Assembly (NCBI RefSeq): GCF_051521505.1
Contig: NZ_CP150356.1
Span: 12,214,001-12,278,000, forward strand
Source of the DNA: Sorangium sp025924095
GTDB lineage: Bacteria > Myxococcota_A > Polyangia > Polyangiales > Polyangiaceae
Length of the DNA stretch: 64,000 nt
Direction of reading: 5' to 3'
In this document: positions 1 to 10,400 of the stretch, in pieces
How positions within the stretch are numbered: position 1 is the stretch's first letter
How the letters are laid out: every line of letters begins with the position of its first letter
Position numbers and translations under genes: made by a program
The notes under the pieces: generated by a model
Database searches by the model: none
The model's input: the letters and a program-made list of their open reading frames with translations, nothing else
Told to the model about the DNA's origin: nothing

Positions 1-64
1 TGCACGAGCGGGATCAGATCCTTCAGGATCCGCCCCTTGGGCACGGCGATGGTGAGCGGCTTCA

Positions 65-68
<4 letters not shown>
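1..68 (-). CDS. hisG: ATP phosphoribosyltransferase, N-terminal fragment
   Basis: The first about 22 codons of a gene that leaves the window at base 1. The translation begins MMKPLTIAVPKGRILKDL; the block TIAVPKGRIL is the typical start of HisG, which catalyses the first step of histidine synthesis (ATP plus PRPP to phosphoribosyl-ATP). The ATG at 68-66 overlaps the murA stop in a 4-bp ATGA, so it is probably translated by coupling with murA; a second ATG at 65 is also possible. The murA-hisG order is common in bacteria. Only the N-terminus is visible, so completeness cannot be judged. Confidence 0.85.
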
Positions 69-1333
<1,265 letters not shown>

Positions 1334-1458
1334 GCCCCGCTATCGCACAACCCGCGGCGGAACGCGATGTTTCGGGGAGCCGCCCGCCGCTCGCGTCCGG
1401 CGCGGCGCGCGCCGGGCCGCGCCGGACGACGGGCGCCCCACTTTGCCCGGCGCTGGTC

Positions 1459-1464
1459 TAGTCT
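1459..1464 (+). promoter_or_regulatory. -10-like box TAGTCT just upstream of the ATG at 1474
   Basis: TAGTCT ends 9 bp before the ATG at 1474. A transcript starting about 7 bp after the box would begin at or within 2-3 nt of the start codon, and no Shine-Dalgarno sequence is present. The same TAnnCT layout recurs before 42758 and 55130. Inferred from spacing only; no clear -35 is seen. Confidence 0.4.
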
Positions 1465-1473
1465 CCTCCGGCC

Positions 1474-2658
1474 ATGCGACCGAGCGCCATCGCCCTGTCC
1501 TCGCTGCTCGCCGCCTCCGTGGCCTCGCCCGCCGCCGCCCAGCCGTCGGTGGACCTGCGCGGGTTCCGCGCCTCGATCGACCCCGGGGCCGGCGTCTACT
1601 CCGAGCCCGCCGCGACCCCGGACACGGGCGAGTGGAGCGCGAGCCTCTGGGGCTCGTACGCCTACCGCCCCATCGTGCTCCGCGATCCGGCCTCGGGCGA
1701 GGTCCGCTTCGACGTCATCCGCCACCAGGTCAGCGCCGACTTCGCGGCCGGCGTGGGCATCGCGCGGCGCCTCCTCGTGGGGCTCACGCTGCCGGTGGTC
1801 GTCCACCAGGCCGGCGACGCGCCCAGGTCCGACGCCACGCGGGTGCTCGGCGACACGTGGGTCCCGGCGCAGGCGCTCGGCGATCTCGGCCTCGTCGCCA
1901 AGCTCACGCTCGTGCAGCCCACCGGCGGCGATCTCGGCGGGCTCGGGCTCGCGCTGCACGAGCGCTTCACGCTGCCCACGGGCGACGAGGCGTCGTTCGT
2001 GGGCGAGGGGAGCGTCACGAACGAGCTCAGGCTCCTCGCCGAGTACCGCCTGATCGCGTTCGGCGCGCACCTCGCGGCCGGGCTCAAGCTCCGCGCCGCA
2101 GAGGCCCGCTTCGCGTGCCAGGCGACCCCGGCCTCTGCCGCGGGCAGAGATCCGTGCCCCACGGTGTTTGGCCACGAGCTCCCCTTCGGCCTGGGCCTCT
2201 CGTTCCGGCCGCAGATCCTGGGCATCGACCCGGAGGGGCGCGCCACGATCTTCCTCGAGGCGAGCGGGCACCTGCCGCTCTCGCCGATCGCGCCGTTCGA
2301 GAACCAGGAGACGGCCGCGCTGGAGCTCGGCCTCGCGGCGCGCTACGCGATCGGCGACGTCTCGTTCCTGGGCGGCGTCGGCACCGCGCTGGTCGGCGGG
2401 ATCGGCACCACGCCGCTGCGCGCCGTCCTCTCGGTCGCGTGGACCCCGCGCGTCCACGACGCCGACGGCGACGGCGTCAACGACGAGGCCGATCAGTGCC
2501 GCGAGCTCGCCGAGGACCTCGATGGCTTCCAGGACGAGGACGGCTGCCCCGAGGGGGACAACGACGAGGACGGCGTCTTCGACGACGAGGACCGCTGCCC
2601 GACGCAGAAGGAAGACGAGGACGGCGTCGAGGACGAGGACGGATGCCCCGACCCGTGA
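1474..2658 (+). CDS. Outer-membrane beta-barrel protein with thrombospondin type 3-like calcium-binding tail
   Basis: 394 residues. An N-terminal signal peptide (cleavage likely after SPAAAQ, about residue 23) is followed by roughly 300 residues of alternating hydrophobic/polar segments rich in Gly, Tyr and aromatic residues, as in transmembrane beta-barrels. The last 75 residues carry acidic repeats of the DADGDGVNDEAD and DEDGVFDDEDRC type with regularly spaced Cys, the signature of TSP3/OmpA-linker repeats that bind calcium. In many myxobacterial OmpA-family proteins these repeats link the barrel to a C-terminal peptidoglycan-binding OmpA domain; here the protein stops right after the repeats. 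Function beyond surface structure is unknown. It is monocistronic in appearance. Confidence 0.75.
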   Translation: MRPSAIALSSLLAASVASPAAAQPSVDLRGFRASIDPGAGVYSEPAATPDTGEWSASLWGSYAYRPIVLRDPASGEVRFDVIRHQVSADFAAGVGIARRLLVGLTLPVVVHQAGDAPRSDATRVLGDTWVPAQALGDLGLVAKLTLVQPTGGDLGGLGLALHERFTLPTGDEASFVGEGSVTNELRLLAEYRLIAFGAHLAAGLKLRAAEARFACQATPASAAGRDPCPTVFGHELPFGLGLSFRPQILGIDPEGRATIFLEASGHLPLSPIAPFENQETAALELGLAARYAIGDVSFLGGVGTALVGGIGTTPLRAVLSVAWTPRVHDADGDGVNDEADQCRELAEDLDGFQDEDGCPEGDNDEDGVFDDEDRCPTQKEDEDGVEDEDGCPDP

Positions 2659-2758
2659 CGGCGGCGGGGACGGCGCCCCATCGCGCGGGGGACGCGCGCC
2701 CGGACGTCGAGGCCGGCGCGCTCGCGCGGCTCCTCGGCCGCGGCGAGTGACGACGCGC

Positions 2759-3745
2759 TCACGCGCCGATCCGGAGCAGGACCTTCCCGAACGAGGCGTT
2801 GCTGGCCATGTAAATGTGCGCCGCGGCTGCATCGTCGATCGAGAAGATCCGATCGACGACGGGCCGCACGGCGCGGCTCGCGAGCCACGGGGAGATGTTC
2901 CGCTCGAGCACCTGCGCCGCCGCGATCTTCTCCTCGAGCGGGCGCGAGCGGAGCACGGTGCCGATCAGCTCGACGCGCTTGCGCAGGAGCTCGCGCAGGT
3001 CGAGCTCCGCGGACGCGCCGGCCGTCAGCCCGACGAGCGCGATGCGGGCCTTCGCCGCGCACGCCCTGAGGTCCTCGCCGACATACGCGCCGCCGACGAG
3101 ATCGAGCACCGCGTCGACCCCCGCGCCGCGCGTCGCCTTCAGCACCTCGTCCGCGAACTTCCCGCCCGACGCCGCGATCCCGGCGTGCAGCCCGAGCTCC
3201 CGGCAGCGGTCCAGCTTGTCCTGCGTGCGCGACGTCCCCACGACGAAGCACCCGAGCGCGCGCGCGATCTGGAGGCCGGCCGTCCCCACGCCGCTGCCGA
3301 CCGCGTGCACGAGCACGCGCTCGCCGGGGGCGAGCCGGGCGCGCGTCACGAGCGCGTCGTAGGCGGTGACGAACGCCTCGGGGACCGCCGCCGCCTCCTC
3401 GTCGGAGAGCCCCTCCGGCGCCGGCGCGACCTCGCGCTCGTGGGCGACGATCCGCTCGGCGTAGGCGCCTCCCGCGACGAGGCCGAAGACGCGATCGCCC
3501 GGCGCGAAGCGGCGCGCGCCCTTGCCCGTGGCCTCGATCACGCCGGCGTACTCGAGCCCCGGCACGTCCGGCGGCACGCCCGGCGGCGCCGGGTACATGC
3601 CGAGCCGCTGCAGCAGATCGGCGCGGTTCACCCCGGCGAAGCGGACGGCGATGCGCACGTGCCCCTCGGGCACCTCGGGCGCGTCCACCTCGCGCACCTC
3701 GAGGACCTCGGGACCGCCCGGCTCACGAATGAAGACGGCTCGCAT
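2759..3745 (-). CDS. NAD(P)H:quinone oxidoreductase-like medium-chain dehydrogenase
   Basis: 328 residues, the normal length for the zinc-independent QOR/PIG3 branch of the MDR superfamily. The N-terminal GroES-like domain (MRAVFIREPGGPEVL) lacks the structural-zinc Cys cluster of alcohol dehydrogenases. The Rossmann domain begins near residue 135 with VLVHAVGSGVGTAGLQIAR, matching the AxxGxxG/A NADPH-binding loop. Likely reduces quinones or alpha,beta-unsaturated carbonyls in the cytoplasm; the exact substrate cannot be read from sequence. It ends 23 bp downstream of the stop of the kinase at 3769 on the same strand, so the two may be co-transcribed. Confidence 0.88.
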   Translation of the reverse strand: MRAVFIREPGGPEVLEVREVDAPEVPEGHVRIAVRFAGVNRADLLQRLGMYPAPPGVPPDVPGLEYAGVIEATGKGARRFAPGDRVFGLVAGGAYAERIVAHEREVAPAPEGLSDEEAAAVPEAFVTAYDALVTRARLAPGERVLVHAVGSGVGTAGLQIARALGCFVVGTSRTQDKLDRCRELGLHAGIAASGGKFADEVLKATRGAGVDAVLDLVGGAYVGEDLRACAAKARIALVGLTAGASAELDLRELLRKRVELIGTVLRSRPLEEKIAAAQVLERNISPWLASRAVRPVVDRIFSIDDAAAAHIYMASNASFGKVLLRIGA

Positions 3746-3768
3746 CTTCGGTGCTCCGCATGTACCGC

Positions 3769-4968
3769 TCAGTCTTCCATGGGCGGCGGGAGCACGCTCT
3801 TCCGGTAGAAGTACTCCACCTTCTCCGAGTCCGGATCGACCGGCTCGCCCGTCGGCTCGGCCGGCGCGCCGCCGCCCATGGCCGCGTCGATCTGCACCTG
3901 CTCGAGCGCGTCCATCATGGAGGCCGCGCTCGGGAAGCGCTCCTCGCGGTCGAGCGCGAGCGCGCGCATCGTCACGACGTCGAGCGAGTGAGGCACCTCC
4001 GGCCGCAGCATGCGCGGGCGGATCGGCTTGACGCGCTGGATCTCGGCGAGCAGCGCCGCCGGCGTCGGCGCCTTGAACGGCAGCTGCCCGGTGAGCATCA
4101 CGTAGAGCAGCATGCCCACGGAGTAGAGATCCGCGCGCGCGTCGAGATCGCGGACCCCCTGCGCCTGCTCCGGCGCCATGAAGGCGGGCGTGCCGGCCAC
4201 CGCGTGGCTCCCCGCGGCGCCGGTCGAGACGAGGAACGTCGCCGCCGACCCGGTGTTGAACGCCTCCGCGACGCCGAAATCGAGCACCTTCACGGTGAGC
4301 GGGCCGCGGTCGCCGCCGACGAGGCAGATGTTGTCCGGCTTGAGATCGCGGTGGAGGATGCCCTCGTTGTGCGTGACGACCAGCGCGCTCAGGACCTGGA
4401 CGGCCACGTCCAGAACGACGGGAATGGGCATCGGGCGCTCGCGTCCGAGCCGCTCGGTGATTGTATCGCCTTCCAGCCGCTCCATCACGAGGTAGGGCGT
4501 CCCGTCCTCGAGCACGCCCAGATCGTACACCTCGACGATGTTCGGATGGCCGAAGCGGCCGGCCACAGCGGCCTCGTTGTGGAAGCGGGCGATCGCCGTC
4601 TTGCTCTGCGCGTACTGGCCGCGGAGCGTCTTGATCGCGACCCGGCGCCGCAGGCCGATGTGGATCGCGTCATAGACCATCCCCATCCCGCCCTTCGCGA
4701 TGACGCCGAGGATGCGGTACCGGTCGTGCAGAAGCCGGCCGATGAGCGGGGCCTCCTTCGTCGGCCGGGGCTGATCGGGATCGGTATCTGGCGGCAGCGG
4801 GCCGTCCATCGGCCACCCCGACTCGCCCCTGCTCGTTGGCGGCACCCGCGTCGAGGAGGGCGGGGCGATGCTCGGCGTGAGCGCCGTGCCGTGCACCGGG
4901 CACCTCTGGGTGTCCGACGGGTGCGGCAACCCGCACGCCTGGCATCGGATAAAGTGCTGCGGCGGCAT
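3769..4968 (-). CDS. Soluble Ser/Thr protein kinase with N-terminal zinc-ribbon-like motif
   Basis: 399 residues from the ATG at 4968; the reading frame stays open upstream to 5364 but that part is atypical and runs across the promoter region of the divergent kinase. The start region holds CQACG and a further Cys-Pro-x-His (residues 9-26), a likely small zinc knuckle. A Pro-rich linker precedes a Hanks kinase domain (about 78-350): glycine loop AKGGMGMVY, ATP Lys K113, catalytic loop HRDLKPDN (206-213), DFG (230-232) and APE in the form FMAPEQ. No membrane segment is visible, so it should be cytoplasmic. Divergently arranged with the membrane-anchored kinase at 5357. Substrate unknown. Confidence 0.88.
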   Translation of the reverse strand: MPPQHFIRCQACGLPHPSDTQRCPVHGTALTPSIAPPSSTRVPPTSRGESGWPMDGPLPPDTDPDQPRPTKEAPLIGRLLHDRYRILGVIAKGGMGMVYDAIHIGLRRRVAIKTLRGQYAQSKTAIARFHNEAAVAGRFGHPNIVEVYDLGVLEDGTPYLVMERLEGDTITERLGRERPMPIPVVLDVAVQVLSALVVTHNEGILHRDLKPDNICLVGGDRGPLTVKVLDFGVAEAFNTGSAATFLVSTGAAGSHAVAGTPAFMAPEQAQGVRDLDARADLYSVGMLLYVMLTGQLPFKAPTPAALLAEIQRVKPIRPRMLRPEVPHSLDVVTMRALALDREERFPSAASMMDALEQVQIDAAMGGGAPAEPTGEPVDPDSEKVEYFYRKSVLPPPMED

Positions 4969-5356
4969 CGGGGACCCGGCCAGAGTACGGGTACATCCGC
5001 CCATGCAGCAAGCTCGTTCAGGGACCAGCGTCCGGGTCGGGGGCACACGCCCACAGCGTGTGGTCGGGTAGCCAACGAATGTCATCTTCAGCAGCTGGGT
5101 TGGATCGGCTCGCGGCTTACGGTAGGCTGAGCTCAAACGTGCCGCAGCCGGTCCGGAAGCCAAGCCGACGAGCGCGGGCGGTGCCGCAGCGAGGGCAGGT
5201 CCCAGAATTTGCACCTGAACGTAAACCAGGACGTAAGTCGCAAACAGGTCGCACGTTAGCCGAACGTCAGGCGGCGCGTGATGGGCGCGGGGTACGCTTT
5301 CCCCGAGTGCCAGCAGTGGGGGCCAGCGGGATGGGAAGGGGAAAGAGACACAGGCC
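4969..5356. other. Intergenic region between two divergent kinases
   Basis: About 390 bp with no convincing gene. It contains a sigma70-like promoter reading rightwards (5100-5128) and a short palindrome CACACG...CGTGTG near 5044-5061. A long leader of about 220 nt would separate the rightward start site from the kinase at 5357. Confidence 0.5.
5100..5128 (+). promoter_or_regulatory. Promoter element TTGGAT-N17-TAGGCT
   Basis: TTGGAT (5100-5105) and TAGGCT (5123-5128) are separated by exactly 17 bp, as in housekeeping sigma promoters. The spacer and flanks are almost identical to those of a second copy upstream of the TonB-type receptor (18899-18927, other strand): of about 33 aligned bases only three differ. 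Such conservation of the spacer goes beyond sigma-factor needs and suggests a bound regulator or a duplicated promoter cassette. Probably drives the kinase at 5357. Confidence 0.5.
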
Positions 5357-7036
5357 ATGAGCACGGCGGAGAAGCTTTCGGACGGTGCCTCGGCCAGCGG
5401 AGAGTCGGACCCGCTGCTGGGAAAGGTCTTGAATCAGAAGTTCAAGGTCCACTCCCTGCTCGCGACGGGCGGCATGGGCGTCATCTATCGCGGAGAGCAG
5501 ATCGCCCTCGAGCGGCAGGTCGCGATCAAGGTCCTGACGCCAACGAACGCATCGAATCAAATCGACCCCAACTTTCATAAGCGCTTCTTCCTCGAGGCGA
5601 GCATCCTCGCCAGGCTCCAGCACCCGAACATCGTCACGGTCTTCGACTACGGCCGAGTCGAGAACATGGAGCCCGAGCGGTACTTCATGGCCATGGAGTT
5701 CCTCGAGGGCGAGACGCTCTTCCGGCGGCTGCGCAAGGCCGGCCGGCTGTCGGCGCCCGACGCGATGGGCGTCGCCCGGCAGATCGCGCGCGGGCTGCGC
5801 GAGGCGCACAAGCACGGGGTGGTGCACCGCGACCTGAAGCCGTCGAACGTCATGCTCGTCCCCGGCGAGGACACCGGGGAGCTCGTCAAGATCCTCGATT
5901 TCGGCCTCGTGAAGGTGCTCGCCGACGACTCGGAAGAGCTCACGCAGCAGGGCTCGTTCCTCGGCTCTCCGCGCTTCATGTCGCCCGAGCAGATCTCGCA
6001 CGGCAAGGTCGATCTCCGGACGGACGTGTACTCGCTGGGCGTGATCGTCTATCAGATGCTCTGCGGGAAGGTCCCGTTCGAGGCGCAGAACTCGGTCCAG
6101 ATCTTGATCGCCCACCTGCAGCAGCCCGTCCCGCGGATGCGCGAGCGCAACCCCGAGGCCGACGTGCCCGAGCCGCTCGAGGCGTTCGTGCTGCGCTGCC
6201 TGTCGAAGGAGCCGGACGGCCGCCCGGTCAACATGGAGGCCTTCATCCGCGGCCTCGGCGAGTGCGCGCAGGCGATGGGCCTGTCCCCGGCGTTCGGCTC
6301 GACGGGCCTCGTGACCATGGATTCCGGCGGGACCGGCAGGATGCCGACGCCGATGCCGCCCGTGCGCGTGATGACCGCGATCCCGGCGAGCCCGTCGCCG
6401 CCGTCGTCGTCCTCCGGCTCGGCCTCGCAGGTGGACGACGCGTCGCTCGGCGCCGCCTCGCGCCCGGCCGACGCGGCGCCGCAGGGCCGCAAGGGCATCG
6501 TGCTCGTGGCGGCGGGGGTCCTCGCCGTCGCGGGCATCGGGATCGCGATGTCGCAGATGCGCTCCGGCGAGCCGGCGCCGGTCGCGACGCAGCCGGAGAA
6601 GCCGCAGGTCGCGCCGCCGCCGCCGCCCGCCGACGTCGGGACGTTCGTGCTGATGGTCGAGTCCATGCCCTCGGGCGCCGAGGTCCTGGAGGACGGCAAG
6701 CTCCTCGGGAACACGCCGCTCCAGCTCTCGATCTCGAACAGCTCGGTGCGCGCCAACCCGCGCCGGCTGACCGTCCGGCAGGCGGAATACGAGCCGTACT
6801 CGATCGTCCAGGGCCCCTCGGATCAGTCCGTTCGCCTGGTCGCCACGCTCACGAAGCGCGCGGCCGCGCCGACGAGCACGCCGGCCGCGCCCACGCCGGC
6901 CGCGCCCACGCCGCCGCCCCAGGCGGCTCCCGTGTCGCGACCTTACACCGCGCGGCCGGCCCCGAGGCCCACGCCGTCTCCCGACGCGCCGCCCCCTCCT
7001 TCTCCCCGGCCGCTGGACATTCAAATCGAACGATGA
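5357..7036 (+). CDS. Membrane-anchored Ser/Thr protein kinase with PEGA domain
   Basis: 559 residues. Kinase domain about 28-300: glycine loop ATGGMGVIY, ATP Lys K58, catalytic loop HRDLKPSN (157-164), DFG (181-183) and FMSPEQ. A Ser/Pro-rich linker follows, then one hydrophobic helix at about 378-397 (GIVLVAAGVLAVAGIGIAM). Beyond it, residues about 425-480 match a PEGA domain (FVLMVESMPSGAEVLEDGK), a small fold common on extracytoplasmic parts of bacterial kinases and S-layer proteins, then a Pro/Ala-rich tail. Topology: kinase inside, PEGA outside. All catalytic residues are present. Signal and targets unknown. Start ATG chosen because the kinase N-terminus follows closely and the upstream bases lack coding character. 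Confidence 0.92.
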   Translation: MSTAEKLSDGASASGESDPLLGKVLNQKFKVHSLLATGGMGVIYRGEQIALERQVAIKVLTPTNASNQIDPNFHKRFFLEASILARLQHPNIVTVFDYGRVENMEPERYFMAMEFLEGETLFRRLRKAGRLSAPDAMGVARQIARGLREAHKHGVVHRDLKPSNVMLVPGEDTGELVKILDFGLVKVLADDSEELTQQGSFLGSPRFMSPEQISHGKVDLRTDVYSLGVIVYQMLCGKVPFEAQNSVQILIAHLQQPVPRMRERNPEADVPEPLEAFVLRCLSKEPDGRPVNMEAFIRGLGECAQAMGLSPAFGSTGLVTMDSGGTGRMPTPMPPVRVMTAIPASPSPPSSSSGSASQVDDASLGAASRPADAAPQGRKGIVLVAAGVLAVAGIGIAMSQMRSGEPAPVATQPEKPQVAPPPPPADVGTFVLMVESMPSGAEVLEDGKLLGNTPLQLSISNSSVRANPRRLTVRQAEYEPYSIVQGPSDQSVRLVATLTKRAAAPTSTPAAPTPAAPTPPPQAAPVSRPYTARPAPRPTPSPDAPPPPSPRPLDIQIER

Positions 7037-7209
7037 CCTTCCAGCGCCCCGCACGCCTCATCGCCGTCTACCCGTCTGTCCTCTCGGCGCGGCCGCTCCG
7101 GGCGGATGTCCGTGCCGACGTGGAGGCGCCTTGTTCCAGGCTCTCCGCCGAGGGGAACCCCCCGCGAGGCGCCGGTGTGCTGCGCTCTGCGGGGCGGGCG
7201 CATGCGCGC

Positions 7210-7331
7210 CAGCCCGCGCAGCGTCACGACCAGCCCGCGCAGCGTCACGACCAGCCCGCGCAGCGTCACGACCAGCCCGCGCAGCGTCGCGACCAACCCG
7301 CGCAGCGTCGCGACCAACCCGCGCAGAGCCG
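7210..7331. repeat. 21-bp tandem repeat, about 5.7 copies
   Basis: The unit CAGCCCGCGCAGCGTCACGA plus C repeats from 7210, three copies identical, then two with single changes (CACGAC to CGCGAC, CAGCCC to CAACCC) and a partial copy. The period is a multiple of three, so every frame stays open, but no start signal or domain supports translation. It fills most of the 445-bp gap 7037-7481 between the kinase and the cyclase-like gene; nothing else was recognised there except a Shine-Dalgarno at about 7470. Confidence 0.85.
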
Positions 7332-7481
7332 GGCCTGCATCGCGCGGGCTGGCGACGTCACCGCCGATCGAAGATCCCGGTATTCATCTGTTCCCGCCGG
7401 CAGTAGACTCCAGGCTCTGCGTCCCGCAGACGCGCTTCCCAGGCCGATTCCCAGCGGGATCCGTTGCTGAGGAGCAAGGAA

Positions 7482-10400
7482 ATGAACCCGCTCGTCCCCG
7501 ACTTCATCATCCAGCAAGACGCTCTCGGCAACACCGAGGGCAGCTTCACGGGGGCGGTGCTGATGATCGACATCCCCGGCTTCACCGAGCTCACGGAGAA
7601 GCTGATGCAGCACGGGCGCGCGGGCGCCGAGACGCTCGCGGGCACGCTCCGGTACTACTTCGACCCGCTCATCGCCGCGGTCCACCACGCCGGGGGCTTC
7701 ATCACGAACTTCGCGGGCGACGCGTTCACGGCGCTGTTCCAGGACACGCCGGACCGCAAGGTCGCGGAGTACGTGCTCGGCGCGGCGCTCTCGATGCGCG
7801 ATCTCTTCGCCGAGCACCCCGAGCGCGACACGCCCTTCGGCAGCTTCCCGTTCTCGTTCCGGATGGGGCTCGCGTGGGGCTCGGTCGAGTGGGGCATCGT
7901 CCGCATCTCCCCGGAGCGCGCTTACTACCACTTCCACGGGCAGGCGCTCGCCGCGTGCGTCGCGATCGAGCGGCAGGCGCAGAAGGGGGACATCCTCCTC
8001 GACCGCGCGCTCTGCGATCGCATCCCGCCCGCGAGCGCGAAGTACCACGGCGAGGGCGTCTACAAGCTCGGCGACGTGCCGGCGCCCAGGATGCCGCAGG
8101 TCCCGAGGCACCCGCCGCGCGGCGAGGGCACCTCCTTCGTGGCGAGGGGCGTCGCCGACATGCCCCCCGAGGGCGAGTTCCGCAACGTCACGAGCGTCTT
8201 CCTCTCATTCGAGCAGATCCCGAGCTTCGCGGAGCTCACGCGCCTCCTCCACGAGCTCTCGGAGCTCTACGGCGGCACCTTCACCGGCATCGACGCGGGC
8301 GATCTCGGCATCGCCGCGCTGATCCACTTCGGCGCCCCGATCACCCACGAGAACGACAACGATCGCGCGCTCGACTTCGCGCTCGAGCTGAAGAAGCGCG
8401 GCCTCCGGCAGATGCGCCTCCGCGCGGGGATCACGCGCGACGTCCGCTACGCCGGCTTCAACGGCGGCACCGAGCGCAACGAGTTCGCGTGCATCGGCCG
8501 CGCGACGAACCTCGCCGCGCGCCTCGTCGCGAAGGCCCCCTGGTCGGCGATCTGGGCCGACGAGCAGGTCTTCCGCGCCGGCGAGACGAGCTACCAGTGG
8601 ACGACGGAGAACATCTTCCGGTTCAAGGGCTTCGACCTGCCCATCCTCGTCTACTCGCTGGAGCGCCGCCGCATCTCGGTCCAGAAGGAGTTCTACGACC
8701 TCGGCCTCATCGGCCGCGAGGCGGAGATCGAGCAGCTCGCGCGCTACGTCGGGCCGATCTTCGAGGGCAAGCCGGCCGGGATCACCTACATCGACGGCGA
8801 GCCGGGGCTCGGGAAGAGCTACCTCGTGCAGCGCTTCCGCCACCGGTGTGAGGAGCACCAGACCGACCGGCCCTTCCTGTGGATCGACGCGCGCTGCGAT
8901 CAGACGCTCCAGAGCTCGCTGAACGCGTTCGAGTTCGCGCTGAAGGAGTACTTCTGGGAGTCCTCCGCGCTCGGCAAGGAAGAGAAGCTCACGAACTTCG
9001 ACGACGCGTTCGAGTACCTCCTCGAGCGGCTGCCCGAGAGCCAGGCCGCGCTGAAGCGCGAGCTCGACCGCGCGCGCTCGGTGTTCGCCGCGCTCATCGG
9101 CATCCGCTGGGAGGACTCGCCGTACGAGCGCCTGCACCCGAAGCTCCGGTACACGAGCACGCTCTCGGCGCTGAGCTTCGTGTTCCTCGCCGAGGCGTCG
9201 CTCCAGCCGGTGATCCTGCACCTCGAGGACGCGCACTGGGCCGACGAGGACTCGCTCGAGGCGGTGCGCGTGATCGCGCGCGCGTGCCGGGGTCTGCCGA
9301 TCGCGATCATCTGCACGACGCGGCGCAAGGACGACGGCACCCCGGTGCGCATCCCGCTCGATCCCGGGATCTCCGAGAAGGTGATCGAGCTGAAGCCGCT
9401 GCCGCGCGAGCAGCTCCTCGCGCTCGCGGTCCCGTTCTTCGGCGGCCCGATGCCGGACATGCTCGCGACGCTCCTCTGCGAGACGGCGGGCGGCAACCCG
9501 TTCTTCGCGCAGGAGATCCTCGCCTACTGGCTCGAGGACGGGCGCTACGGCTCGAGCTCGAGCTCCATCTCGATCTCGAACACGTTCATGCCGCCGAAGA
9601 ACGTGAACAGCCTGCTCATCTCGCGGCTCGACCGGCTCGACGCGAAGGTGAAGCAGACGATCGTCGCCGCGGCCGTCCTCGGGCGCGAGTTCGACCTGCG
9701 CGTGCTCGCGCTGATGCTCCCCGACGCCTCGGTGCTCGAGGAGCACGTGCGCATCGGCGAGGCGCAGTGCATCTGGTCGCAGATGACGGAGCGGCGCTTC
9801 CAGTTCAGCAACGCGCTCCTCCGCAACGCGGCCTACGAGATGCAGTCGCGCGCGCGCCTGCAGGAGCTCCACCGGCTCGCCGCCGAGGCGATCGAGAGCC
9901 TGTACGGCGACGACCTCGAGGACCAGCTCGTGGCGCTCGGGCGCCACTGGCGCCGCGCGGGCAAGGTGGATCACGCGCGCCGCTACTTCCTCGCGGGCGC
10001 GCGCAAGGCGGCCGCGCGCTACGCCCACGAGGAGGCGACGCGCCTCTACCGCGTCTACTTCAAGCTCTCGCCGGAGCCGACGCCCGAGAGCGTCATCGTG
10101 CGCTACGAGTTCGCCCGCGACGTCCTCGAGGCGAGGGGGCGGTTCCAGGAGGCGCGGCAGGAGCACATCCGCGTGCTCACCGACGCGCAGAAGCTCGGCG
10201 ATCGCGCGTCGGAGGCGCTCGGCTTCCTCGGCCTCGGCCGCACGCACTGGGCGATGCAGCAGCCCGACGACGCGCGCACGTACTGGGAAGAGGGGCTGCG
10301 CGCCGCGCGCGAGGCGGGCAATCTGCCGACCGAGGGGCTCACGCTCGCGAGCCTCGGGATGGCCTACGCCGTCCAGGGCCGATACGACGCCGCCCGCACG

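Noticed and set aside
2655..2750. Short GTG-initiated ORF after the outer-membrane protein
   Set aside because: About 31 codons, no Shine-Dalgarno and no recognisable motif; probably chance in GC-rich DNA.
4969..5364. N-terminal extension of the kinase at 3769
   Set aside because: The added residues look unlike protein, include translated promoter sequence and would overlap the divergent kinase start; the ATG at 4968 begins a Cys-containing N-terminus that makes sense.
7021..7317. Minus-strand frame encoding a TLRGLVV heptad repeat
   Set aside because: It is a translation of the 21-bp DNA repeat; other frames give equally regular peptides and there is no start signal.
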